Below are positions 8,488 to 16,549 of a stretch of 64,000 bases of DNA, in pieces. The position numbers and the translations under genes are program-made. The stretch's first letter is position 1. Each line of letters begins with the position of its first letter. The stretch spans positions 1 through 64,000 of the forward strand of contig JBBPYR010000135.1 of the NCBI GenBank assembly GCA_038199755.1. The letters are read 5' to 3'. Under the pieces are notes generated by a model that was given only the letters and a program-made list of their open reading frames with translations, was not told the DNA's origin and ran no database searches. This stretch comes from JBBPYR01 sp038199755. GTDB lineage: Bacteria; Chloroflexota; Ktedonobacteria; Ktedonobacterales; Ktedonobacteraceae.

Positions 8488-9510
8488 TTAGCCACGCCCC
8501 CGCTCACTATAGGGATTAATAAGGCTGGGCCTCCCAGCCGCCGCTGGCTCTGGAAACGAGTGCCCTGCTGCTGGCGGGAATGATTCGGTCATTGAGTTTG
8601 GCATTGATGTGTTGCGATAGATCGTATTCGAGCCTTGCGAGGGCACCCATCTAACCGGCTCCCAATCAGGTATGTAGTTGCGATAACCACTGGCGTTCAG
8701 CTCAATGCGCATGCCACCCGGCTCACGGAAGTATAAGTAGCTCTGCTCACCCATACCATGTGTACCAGGGCCATACTCAATAGCCATACCCGCATCCAGT
8801 AGTATATCGGCACCCCGCAGGAGATCTTCGCGCCCTGGCACAAAGAAGGCCACATGGTTCACGCGACCGGGCACACCGGAGAAGTCGGCAACAAAGCCGA
8901 GATCATGCGACTTCTCGTTCGTCGTGATCATTGCGAAAACGACTATATCAGGGTTTTCGTCAGGGACGGTGTACTCTGTGAAGCGGAAGCCGAGGTTGTC
9001 ACGATACCAAGCAACATCGGCCATCAAAGCGGTTGATGCAACGGTCACATGGTCGATCTGCCGTGGGGCTATGCCACGTCCGGTGAAACGCTGTGGCCGA
9101 GCTGGATAGGTTGATTGTAGTTCAGGCGGTGCTATATAGCGTTCGACCTCCCAGAAGACCTCGTTGAGGTGCCCACCTGGGCCACGAAAACGGTAGGCGC
9201 GGCCATGTCCAACTGAGTCTTCGTGCCATCCCTCACCACGACCGCTGGCTTCGATTTGCTGTACGGCTATTGCCAGCTCTTCTGGCCCATCGGTTCGCCA
9301 GCCTATATGCCCTAGCGCTGGCTGGGGACCCTCAGTGAGCACCAAGCTGTGATGGTAATACTCGTCCCAGCAGCGTAGGTAAACCGACTGGCCAGTACGG
9401 CTGGTTTCCTCTAATCCCATCAAATCCTTAAAGAACTTTACCGACTCCTCTAGCTTAGGAGTCAGAATTTCTGCATGTGCCAAATGGGAAAGTAAGTGTT
9501 TTCTTGACAT
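8488..9510 (-). CDS. Second VOC-family extradiol (catechol 2,3-) dioxygenase
   Basis: A 340-residue two-module VOC extradiol dioxygenase, clearly divergent from its neighbour. Probable metal ligands are His154 (QIDHVTV), His219 (RVNHVAFF) and Glu270 (GMRIELNASG), with His202 (SHDLGF) as acid/base candidate. It carries a Pro/Ala-rich tail of about 40 residues after the catalytic module. Having two different extradiol enzymes side by side suggests the cluster handles two catechols, or that one of them opens a later intermediate. AAAGGAGAAG precedes the ATG. The substrate is not identifiable by eye. Confidence 0.85.
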   Translation of the reverse strand: MSRKHLLSHLAHAEILTPKLEESVKFFKDLMGLEETSRTGQSVYLRCWDEYYHHSLVLTEGPQPALGHIGWRTDGPEELAIAVQQIEASGRGEGWHEDSVGHGRAYRFRGPGGHLNEVFWEVERYIAPPELQSTYPARPQRFTGRGIAPRQIDHVTVASTALMADVAWYRDNLGFRFTEYTVPDENPDIVVFAMITTNEKSHDLGFVADFSGVPGRVNHVAFFVPGREDLLRGADILLDAGMAIEYGPGTHGMGEQSYLYFREPGGMRIELNASGYRNYIPDWEPVRWVPSQGSNTIYRNTSMPNSMTESFPPAAGHSFPEPAAAGRPSLINPYSERGRG

Positions 9511-9527
9511 CGACTTCTCCTTTAAGA

Positions 9528-11213
9528 TTAGATGGTACGCTCAAGCGCATTTTCAAAGGTAGTTACAGGTGCGGATATCTCTTTATCAACCATGACATCA
9601 AGCACCGTGAGCTTATTGGCATGTACGGCATCACGCAAAGCGTCTGGCAGATCGCGAGCATCAGTAATACGCTCACCACGAGCACCGAACGCTCGCGCCA
9701 CTGCGCTATAGTCGACATCAATAAAATCATTAACTTGCGGGATGATCTTATTATCCCAGAGGTACTTCTGACCATGATATTCGTAGGCGTACATGACGTT
9801 ATTCAGGATAACCACTGTCGTCGGGAGGTTATAGCGCAGGGCTGTTTCGATCTCGCCAATGTGGTAGCCAATGCCACCATCACCACTCACACACACGACA
9901 TGTTTGTCTGGGGCCGCGAGTGTGGCACCAAGCGAAGCAGGGAAGGCCCAACCGAGTGAACCAGCAGCACGCAAGAAGGTGCGACCCGGAGCGGTAACGG
10001 GATAGAGAGCCCCAGTCCACGCTCCCATATAACCGGTATCGGCTACAACAATATCTTCAGGATTGAGAGCGGCCCGCAGCGATTGTATCGCCGTGGCTGG
10101 ATGAATGGGTTTCGCTGGCGAACGGGTGGCGGTTTGCCTGACATGTTCCTTCCAGTGTTGCATACGCGCAAAGGTGGAGCGTGCCCAGGCAGAACGCTCT
10201 TGCGGAATATCACGGCGTCTAACCTCATCGATCAAGGCTTGCAGAGCAAGTTTGGCATCGGCCAGAACGCTGATCTCTTCGCGATAGATAGCACCCAACA
10301 CGTTTGTATCAGTATCAATGTGTAAGATACGTGTCTGGGGGGTGGGAACAGTATATGAGTCAGTTGCTAGCGCACCCAACTGGCAGCCGATGACCAGTGC
10401 AAGGTCGCACTCCCGCACAATATCATTGGTCGTCTTACGCGAATAACGGCCTACAATACCGAGGGCGAGTTCGTGCTCTTCACTAATTGCTCCTTTTCCG
10501 CCCATTGAAGTAGTAACTGGAAGACTCAGCATCTCTGCGAGTACCTGAAGTTCATCCCACGCTTGCGATATTAAAACGCCATTTCCAGCGATGATTACTG
10601 GCCGCTGCGCCGAAAGGAGGGCATCAACTAATGCACTCACTGCGTCGGCGGGTGGAGCAGAGCGTAAAGATGGCAGCTTGCCAAAGGAAGGTTCCTTATA
10701 GACAACCCCTTCTTCCATATCTCCATTGAGGATGTCTGCTGGTATCTCCAAATGAACTGGCCCAGGAATGGAGCCCGTCGCGGCGCGAATGGCACTGCGG
10801 AGCATATCAGCGACGCGCTCAGGGCGTGACACGGTCTTGTTCCACTTCGTGACCGAGGTATGCATAGGAAGCTGATCTAGTTCCTGATACTCGTAACGAT
10901 CTTTAGACATGGATGGCATCGCGGAGGTCAGCGAGATGACAGGACTCATGGACCAGTAGGAGTCGGCGAGTGCGCCGACAACGTTGGCGACTCCAGGACC
11001 AAATTGACCGTAGACAAAGCCTGGTTTGCCACTGACGCGTGCGTATGCATCGGCCATATAGACGGCGGTGGCTTCGTTCCGGCAGGAGACCATGCAGATA
11101 CCAGCTTCTTGTAAGGCAATCCACAATGCTTGGTCGCCCCCCGTAACCAGGAAGAAATAGTCTGTATCATACGCTTTTAATGTTCGCGCGATGGTTTCAG
11201 CAACGCGTATCAT
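9528..11213 (-). CDS. Thiamine-diphosphate-dependent enzyme (acetolactate-synthase/decarboxylase family)
   Basis: A full-length ThDP enzyme of 561 residues with the three expected domains. Glu47 in CRNEATAVYMADAYAR is the cofactor-activating glutamate, and the Mg-ThDP motif runs from GDG (444-446) to NN (471-472). The middle domain has the rossmann-like VIIAGNGVLISQ start. The lone large subunit, with no small regulatory subunit nearby, and the catabolic setting argue against branched-chain synthesis. A 2-oxoacid decarboxylase or carboligase acting on an aromatic or pathway 2-oxoacid is more likely. AAGGAG precedes the ATG by 7 nt. Confidence 0.85.
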   Translation of the reverse strand: MIRVAETIARTLKAYDTDYFFLVTGGDQALWIALQEAGICMVSCRNEATAVYMADAYARVSGKPGFVYGQFGPGVANVVGALADSYWSMSPVISLTSAMPSMSKDRYEYQELDQLPMHTSVTKWNKTVSRPERVADMLRSAIRAATGSIPGPVHLEIPADILNGDMEEGVVYKEPSFGKLPSLRSAPPADAVSALVDALLSAQRPVIIAGNGVLISQAWDELQVLAEMLSLPVTTSMGGKGAISEEHELALGIVGRYSRKTTNDIVRECDLALVIGCQLGALATDSYTVPTPQTRILHIDTDTNVLGAIYREEISVLADAKLALQALIDEVRRRDIPQERSAWARSTFARMQHWKEHVRQTATRSPAKPIHPATAIQSLRAALNPEDIVVADTGYMGAWTGALYPVTAPGRTFLRAAGSLGWAFPASLGATLAAPDKHVVCVSGDGGIGYHIGEIETALRYNLPTTVVILNNVMYAYEYHGQKYLWDNKIIPQVNDFIDVDYSAVARAFGARGERITDARDLPDALRDAVHANKLTVLDVMVDKEISAPVTTFENALERTI

Positions 11214-11236
11214 GAAAATGCTCCTTCAATGTGAGG

Positions 11237-12229
11237 CTATAGAGAAGTCAATAGAGACTGATGACCAGCAAGAATCAACTGGCGTACTTCATCAGAAAGC
11301 GTGGCCTCAAAGAGGGCCGCAGGTTTTTGGGGTCCCATATCAAATGGTGCATCAGAGCCTAGCACGATGCGTTCAGCACCCATAATCTCAATCAGATAGA
11401 GGAGTTCGGGTACACCATGAACAATCGAGTCCACATAGGTGTGGCGCAAGAGTTCGAGTGGTGAGGCAGGCAGATGTGCCAACTCAGGTCGCACTTGTGC
11501 TCCATGTTCCCACCGCCCAATCACAAAAGGTGCCACGCCACCACCATGGGCAGCAATAAAGCGAATATGAGGGAAGCGTTCAATAACGCCTCCGAAGGCG
11601 AGACAGGCCAGAGCCTGTGCTGTCTCAACAGGATTGCCAAGCAGATTTCTCAAGTAATACTTTGTCAGACGTTCAGGACCAAGCACATCGTTTGGATGAA
11701 TGAGAACCAGTGCCTGTCGCTCATCGAGTGCCTGCCAGATGGGGTTCAGATCAGGATGATCCAAGCTTTTGCCTGCCATAAACGTAAGTATCTCTACGCC
11801 TGAAAGCTTCAGCGTATCCATGAGATAGGCGATTTCCTTTACGGCGATCTCCGCATCTTGAAATGGCACCGCACCCAGACCACGGAAAAAATCGGGATAC
11901 TGGCGCATCGCCTGAGCGATGGCATCGTTTTGCTCTCGCGTCAACGTGGCAGCCGTTGCTGCGGGTATCTCGGTAAAGAACATAAAGGGTGGTGGTGAGA
12001 GGACTTGCCTATCAATACCGTTCGCCGACATCCATTCTAGCCGTGCCGTAAGATCATGGAAATCCTCTGGCTTGCAGGTATTTCTTCCCAGCGGAATGCC
12101 ATTTGCTTCCAACACCAGTTCATTTCCGTGCTTGCGTATACTCGATCCTACGATCTGACCTGTGGATGTTTTCTCGTGCATGTAAAGATGCTCTTGTGCC
12201 AGATAGTGGGCGTGAAAATCGATAATCAT
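11237..12229 (-). CDS. Amidohydrolase, ACMSD-type decarboxylase family
   Basis: A 330-residue TIM-barrel amidohydrolase. The metal-binding HxH is at the extreme N-terminus (IIDFHAHYL), followed by a barrel histidine in LVLIHPNDV, FIAAHGGGVAPF and the aspartate in VLGSDAPFDMG. These features match the 2-amino-3-carboxymuconate-6-semialdehyde decarboxylase / gamma-resorcylate decarboxylase group. It is tightly linked to the ThDP enzyme (23 nt) and the cyclase-family gene (36 nt). A non-oxidative decarboxylation of an aromatic or muconate-type acid is the best guess; hydrolysis is also possible for this family. Confidence 0.8.
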   Translation of the reverse strand: MIIDFHAHYLAQEHLYMHEKTSTGQIVGSSIRKHGNELVLEANGIPLGRNTCKPEDFHDLTARLEWMSANGIDRQVLSPPPFMFFTEIPAATAATLTREQNDAIAQAMRQYPDFFRGLGAVPFQDAEIAVKEIAYLMDTLKLSGVEILTFMAGKSLDHPDLNPIWQALDERQALVLIHPNDVLGPERLTKYYLRNLLGNPVETAQALACLAFGGVIERFPHIRFIAAHGGGVAPFVIGRWEHGAQVRPELAHLPASPLELLRHTYVDSIVHGVPELLYLIEIMGAERIVLGSDAPFDMGPQKPAALFEATLSDEVRQLILAGHQSLLTSL

Positions 12230-12265
12230 AGCTACTCTTTTCTCCTTAGCCAGCGCGTGAGAACG

Positions 12266-13228
12266 TTACTTCATGGCCTGCGGATTCGCTGGTGCTCCAA
12301 CAGCACCTGTAAAGGGTAGCGGTGCTGCCACGAGCAGAAAGTCGTAGACACCGTCCTCAGCACAATCAGTAGCCAGGGCATCAAGCTCGAACATCTCGCC
12401 CAGCGTCAAGCCCATATTGGGAATGGCAATCTGATGTAGTGGCTGGAAGGCACCAGGGAACTCGTTGGGCCGTACCTCTAATCCCCAGGTATCGCTGGCA
12501 ATGGCCGCAATCTCTGTGCGAGAGAGCCAGTCAAGCGTAGAGAACGAGAGTCCCGGTGCATCCCCTCCTGCATACGTACCCCAACCAGTTTTCCTGGCAT
12601 GGCCCAATTGCCCCGTGCGTATGAGCACGATATCGCCCGTTCCTACTCTGGATGTTTCTCCTTGCGCTTGCATACAGCCAAGCAGATCGTCTTCTGTGAT
12701 CGCATAGCCCTCTGCAAGGGAATGAACACCTTTATAGAGAGCAACATCCAATAGGACGCCACGAGAAACCAGTCTATTTGTGGCTTGTTCGATGCCATTG
12801 CGAGCAGCTCCTTGGGAGGTCACTTCCGCTGCTTCGTAGCCATTCCACATCTTGCCGTGATCAAAGATATGAGATAGGGCGTCCCAGTGGGTGGCGCATT
12901 GGAGCGGCATGGTGATAATATCGTCTGCCCCGCCTATGCCATTGGCAAATGGTCGTTGCCCGGCAGCCCAGTCTCCACCGTCGGCCAGCATAGAATGAAC
13001 CGGATTAAAGCGATTCATCGCACCTTTCTGCGGACCGTGATTATCTAATGGCAAGGCAAGCGAAAAAACAGTGCCCCGTTTCACAAGCCGCGTGGCCTCA
13101 GCGATCTTGGCAGGCGTGATATAGTTCACGGTGCCCAGCTGATCATTGGCTCCCCATTTGCCCCAATTACGGTACTTCTCTGCCGCCGCAGCGATGAGTG
13201 TTTCCGTTTCTGTTTTCGTCATTGACAT
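12266..13228 (-). CDS. Cyclase-family (kynurenine-formamidase-like) hydrolase
   Basis: A metal-dependent hydrolase of the cyclase family, about 321 residues from the ATG at 13228. The signature is visible as CATHWDALSHIFD, a variant of the HxGTHxDxPxH zinc motif with Cys-Ala in place of the first positions. GDIVLIRTGQLG and TWGLEVRP follow as in the family. GAGAAGAG precedes ATGTCAATG; the second ATG, at 13222, is equally good. The frame is open to 13327 but the longer form would overlap the flavin reductase. It may hydrolyse a ring-opened or lactone intermediate. Its relation to tryptophan breakdown is not supported by neighbours. Confidence 0.75.
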   Translation of the reverse strand: MSMTKTETETLIAAAAEKYRNWGKWGANDQLGTVNYITPAKIAEATRLVKRGTVFSLALPLDNHGPQKGAMNRFNPVHSMLADGGDWAAGQRPFANGIGGADDIITMPLQCATHWDALSHIFDHGKMWNGYEAAEVTSQGAARNGIEQATNRLVSRGVLLDVALYKGVHSLAEGYAITEDDLLGCMQAQGETSRVGTGDIVLIRTGQLGHARKTGWGTYAGGDAPGLSFSTLDWLSRTEIAAIASDTWGLEVRPNEFPGAFQPLHQIAIPNMGLTLGEMFELDALATDCAEDGVYDFLLVAAPLPFTGAVGAPANPQAMK

Positions 13229-13307
13229 AGCTCTTCTCTCGTGCCAAATATCAGAACGTTTCGCATTCATTGAGATGTATCGGCATGCGCCGGCATGCGC
13301 CGCCGAC

Positions 13308-13835
13308 TTACCACCAGGAGGGATCATAGATGAATGTAGGTCCTGTTGCCTGCCCCTCTAGTGCCTTGTATTTGCCGCTATAAAACAGCAGGGGGGCATG
13401 CTCATCTGAGTAACTCAGATACTCGACTTGTCCAATATAGAGCGTATGATCACCCGCTGGATGAGCGTCGGTTACTCGGCACACCAACTGCGCCAAAGCA
13501 CCTTCGAGCAGAGGACAATTCTGGCGCCAAGTGAAGAGTACCGGAAGATTTGTCTGAGGCTGGCCCGCGAAATGACGCGAATATGCCTCCTGATTTTGGG
13601 CTAATACGCTCACTCCGTAGAAGCCGCTTTGTGCAAGCAGTTCATGCATGGCAGTCTTCTTATCGATGGAGATAAGCACCAACGCGGGATTGAGCGATAC
13701 CGAGCAGAAGGCATTGGCCGTCATGCCATGGACGGAGCCATTCATTGCCGTCGTAATCACTGTCACCCCGCTGGTGAAGTGGCCCAATGCTTTGCGGTAA
13801 GCCAACGCATCGATCTGTAATGCTTCACTCTGCAT
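13308..13835 (-). CDS. Flavin reductase (HpaC-like) component
   Basis: A 175-residue flavin-reductase-like domain protein. The pattern ALGHFTSGVTVITTA followed by GMTANAFCSVSLNPALVLISIDK is the FMN-binding signature of the HpaC/NtaB family of NAD(P)H:flavin reductases. It would supply reduced flavin to the acyl-CoA-dehydrogenase-like hydroxylase two genes upstream, forming a two-component monooxygenase. GAGAGGG precedes the ATG. The C-terminus is complete. Assignment as the hydroxylase partner rests on proximity and family knowledge. Confidence 0.85.
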   Translation of the reverse strand: MQSEALQIDALAYRKALGHFTSGVTVITTAMNGSVHGMTANAFCSVSLNPALVLISIDKKTAMHELLAQSGFYGVSVLAQNQEAYSRHFAGQPQTNLPVLFTWRQNCPLLEGALAQLVCRVTDAHPAGDHTLYIGQVEYLSYSDEHAPLLFYSGKYKALEGQATGPTFIYDPSWW

Positions 13836-13884
13836 CTTTTTGCCCTCTCTAGCGCATACTCATGCCTATGGTATTGCCGTACTC

Positions 13885-14946
13885 TTATTCCGCGATGATC
13901 ATATTGCGTTGGCGTCCCAGCCCTTCAATTTCCGTCTCTACCACATCACCAACCTTGAGATGCTCATTGGTGGCAAAGCCAGCTCCGGGAGGCGAACCAG
14001 TAGAGATGACATCGCCGGGTTCCAGTGTAGTAACTGTTGAGACAAAGGCGATGATCTCATCGGGTTTGAAGACCATATCACGTGCAAAGCAGTTTTGCTT
14101 CACGACGCCATTGACGGTAAGCGTTGTATGCAAATTCTGGTAGTCGGGTATAAATTGTTTGGGGACCAGATACGGCCCCAGGCACGCGGCAGTATCAAAG
14201 TTCTTGCCGCCAAACCAATCCATATGAAAGCTAGGCCAGTCCACACGGATGTTCAAGTCACGGAGAGAGTAGTCGTTGACAATCAGGAAGCCAGCAACAT
14301 ACTCCATAGCATGCTCCACCGGAATGTGTTTGCCGCGTTTGCCAATAACCAGTGCTACTTCTCCCTCCCAATCCAGTCGTTGATAGGGTGTGGGGTGGAT
14401 GACTGGATCATTCGGGCCAATAATGCAGTAAGGAAGTTTCACAAACACATATGGCCTAGTGGTGGACTTGTCAATGGTTTTGTAATGCTTCAGATCGGCT
14501 TCTTTCCAGTTTGCCACTTCTCTGACATGCTTCTCATAATTTGCGCCCGCAAAGAGCATCTTGCTTGGGCGGATGACAGGTGCGGTAACATGGATATCGT
14601 CAATAGAGCGTACTTCACGTCGCCACGGTGTGCGCTCAAATCCTTCTTGCGCGACAACGTTCGCAAGGATACTAAGAGCGGCGAAACTCTGCTCCCAGTT
14701 GGTTAACAGCCCCTGAATTCCTGGCAGCAACTCTGAGGTTCCTATGCTCGCCAAAAGTTCTTTGGCTGCTGGATGATAATCAGCCAAGGCATCAATAGGG
14801 ACAATATATTCAGCAAGGGCAAGTCCCACATGCACCACTCTTGCATCCTCGCCAGGCAGTCGATAGCTGATCAATCGAAATGGATGGGTGTGTTGGGTAT
14901 GTTGGGTATGTTGGGTGTGTTGGGTGTGTTGGGTGTGTTCAGCCAT
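13885..14946 (-). CDS. FAH-family hydrolase/hydratase with N-terminal His-Thr-Gln repeats
   Basis: A 353-residue fumarylacetoacetate-hydrolase-fold protein with catalytic core at about residues 105-345. The motif regions FAGANYEKHVRE, DWEGEVALVIGKRG (metal-binding Glu), GFLIVNDYSLRD and GDVISTGSPPGAG are present. Residues 4-21 are six copies of a His-Thr-Gln/His triad, encoded by a 9-bp tandem repeat. Such a leader is not part of the fold. It could serve as the missing hydratase (HpaH-like) or as an acylpyruvate hydrolase in the pathway; the sequence alone does not decide. It lies between the hydroxylase and the flavin reductase. Confidence 0.8.
   Translation of the reverse strand: MAEHTQHTQHTQHTQHTQHTHPFRLISYRLPGEDARVVHVGLALAEYIVPIDALADYHPAAKELLASIGTSELLPGIQGLLTNWEQSFAALSILANVVAQEGFERTPWRREVRSIDDIHVTAPVIRPSKMLFAGANYEKHVREVANWKEADLKHYKTIDKSTTRPYVFVKLPYCIIGPNDPVIHPTPYQRLDWEGEVALVIGKRGKHIPVEHAMEYVAGFLIVNDYSLRDLNIRVDWPSFHMDWFGGKNFDTAACLGPYLVPKQFIPDYQNLHTTLTVNGVVKQNCFARDMVFKPDEIIAFVSTVTTLEPGDVISTGSPPGAGFATNEHLKVGDVVETEIEGLGRQRNMIIAE
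14884..14937 (-). repeat. 9-bp in-frame tandem repeat (six units) at a gene start
   Basis: Six consecutive 9-nt units of the form CA(C/T)ACCCAA lie right after codon 3 of the FAH-family gene, encoding His-Thr-Gln five times and then His-Thr-His. Units differ only at a CAC/CAT wobble position. Because each unit is three codons, gain or loss of units by slippage would keep the frame. Confidence 0.9.
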
Positions 14947-15010
14947 GCTACTTTCATCTTCTTTCTATTATGCGTAGGGCTGCGTTTACGACGCACTAGG
15001 TGTCATAACC

Positions 15011-16207
15011 TCAAACTGCTGGGTCATTGGGGTTGCGCATGAGACCAAGCTCCTGACGGCCAAAAGTCTCTCCCGCGGTATCAAAGTTGATGGCGACATG
15101 GGCACCCATTGCATGAACGTCACGCCAGTAGCGCTGCAAAGGATTGCTTTCATAGTTAGCCGTGCCACCACTCGTGAGATAAATGCGCTCTATTGCTCGC
15201 AGACACAGTTGCGTCATATATGCGTAGTCTCTATGATTCTGGATGCGTTGTGCGAGGGTGATTGGCCCGTCAGAGCGGATAATATCGAGCGCACGGCGCA
15301 GGAAGGACTGTGCAGAAGTAATCTCAGCCTCTGTTTCAGCGATGCGAATCTGCTGATGTGAGAACGTGCTCAGCTGTATGCCAGTAATCCGTGTCGTTCT
15401 GGTGCGGTTATTTTCACGCCAAAGTTCATACGCACCCAGCGTTGCCCCAAGAATGGGGGCAGTCAGGGCGGTTGGGAAAAGTGCCATCAAAGGATGTTGG
15501 TACATGGGATGGGTATTCACGGTAGCACCCTGCGCGTTGCCTTCACTCAGGTCCGCAAGACGGATGACGCGGTGATTGGGAACAAAGGCATCCCGCACGA
15601 CAGCTGTCTTGCTGCCAGAAGCTCGCAGACCAGTAACGAACCAGGTATCTTCAATTTCGTAATCATGACGCGGTATCAGAAACATGTATGGTTCGAAGGA
15701 GGGGCCATTGGGAGAGGGCATTAGCCCTGAGAGTAGACTCCATTCACTATGATCAACACCGCTGACCCACGGCCAACTGCCACTGATGTAATAGCCATTG
15801 TCGGTTGTGGTGACTTTGCCAGCCGGAATTAAACTATCCGCCATCAGTACATCAGGAGTCTGATGCCACACATCGTACTGGGCTTCTTCAGGAAAGTGCG
15901 CTAGCAGCCAAGCATGGATATTCAAAAACGAGTAGCACCAACTGGCCGATGCATCAGCTTTACCAATCTCGAGTACCGTATCAACAAAGGTATCAAAACC
16001 AAGTTCGTATCCCCCCCAGCGTGCTGGTGTCAAAATGCGAACTAATCCGGCATCTACAATCTCCTGAATCGTCTCTGGCAGTTGATGGCGCGCTTTTTCA
16101 GCAGCGGCTGCCCGTCCACGAATTGCGGAGGCAAGCTCCTTCGCACGTGTTACGGCGTCATCACGTATCATGCTACTCGGCGGTGTGACATGTCTGGTAA
16201 TCGACAT
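15011..16207 (-). CDS. Acyl-CoA-dehydrogenase-fold flavin monooxygenase (oxygenase component)
   Basis: A 398-residue protein of the acyl-CoA dehydrogenase superfamily, group D flavin monooxygenase type (HpaH/C2-HPAH, HsaA-like). Features include GLVRILTPARWGGYELGF near the N-terminus, WPWVSGVDHSEW, and the C-terminal QRYWRDVHAMGAHVAINFD with AGETFGRQELG. True dehydrogenases have a catalytic Glu context that is not evident here. It probably ortho-hydroxylates a phenolic acid such as 4-hydroxyphenylacetate using reduced flavin from the nearby reductase. The ATG at 16207 follows a strong AGGAGAG site, so it is preferred over the longer frame to 16258. It is the first gene of the minus-strand cluster. 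Confidence 0.85.
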   Translation of the reverse strand: MSITRHVTPPSSMIRDDAVTRAKELASAIRGRAAAAEKARHQLPETIQEIVDAGLVRILTPARWGGYELGFDTFVDTVLEIGKADASASWCYSFLNIHAWLLAHFPEEAQYDVWHQTPDVLMADSLIPAGKVTTTDNGYYISGSWPWVSGVDHSEWSLLSGLMPSPNGPSFEPYMFLIPRHDYEIEDTWFVTGLRASGSKTAVVRDAFVPNHRVIRLADLSEGNAQGATVNTHPMYQHPLMALFPTALTAPILGATLGAYELWRENNRTRTTRITGIQLSTFSHQQIRIAETEAEITSAQSFLRRALDIIRSDGPITLAQRIQNHRDYAYMTQLCLRAIERIYLTSGGTANYESNPLQRYWRDVHAMGAHVAINFDTAGETFGRQELGLMRNPNDPAV

Positions 16208-16549
16208 AGGTACTCTCCTAAATAGACTGTGCAATATATGCAGCAATGTTGAGGACAACCATCTACGCTAAAGAATTAGGCCAACGGTGAAAGTTGCAGT
16301 GTCAAGGACTCCCAAAGAAGCGAAAAGAAAAGTCACATTGACGACAATCCACGCGTATGTTACCATTCTGTCAGACAGAAGCTTATCCTTTAGCTTCCCT
16401 TGTCTTCTTTAGAAGTGTACCGAAAGTAGGGCATAAGATCACTACCACTCGATTCGACTTTTTTATTTCAGATTGATTCCGGTTGCTTCTGCTTGGAAGC
16501 ATAAAACTTTCTCCTTTTCATAAGACTTACTCATTGGGAGCACAGAAGT
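16208..16549. promoter_or_regulatory. 342-bp divergent intergenic region
   Basis: This gap separates the aromatic cluster (leftward) from the STAND/WD40 gene (rightward), so it must hold promoters for both. A 15-bp palindrome with 7-bp arms, TTCTGTC-A-GACAGAA, lies at 16366-16380 and could be an operator. A weak TTGACG / TACCAT pair with 17-bp spacing (starting near 16338) points right. No RNA gene or conserved leader was seen. Confidence 0.4.
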
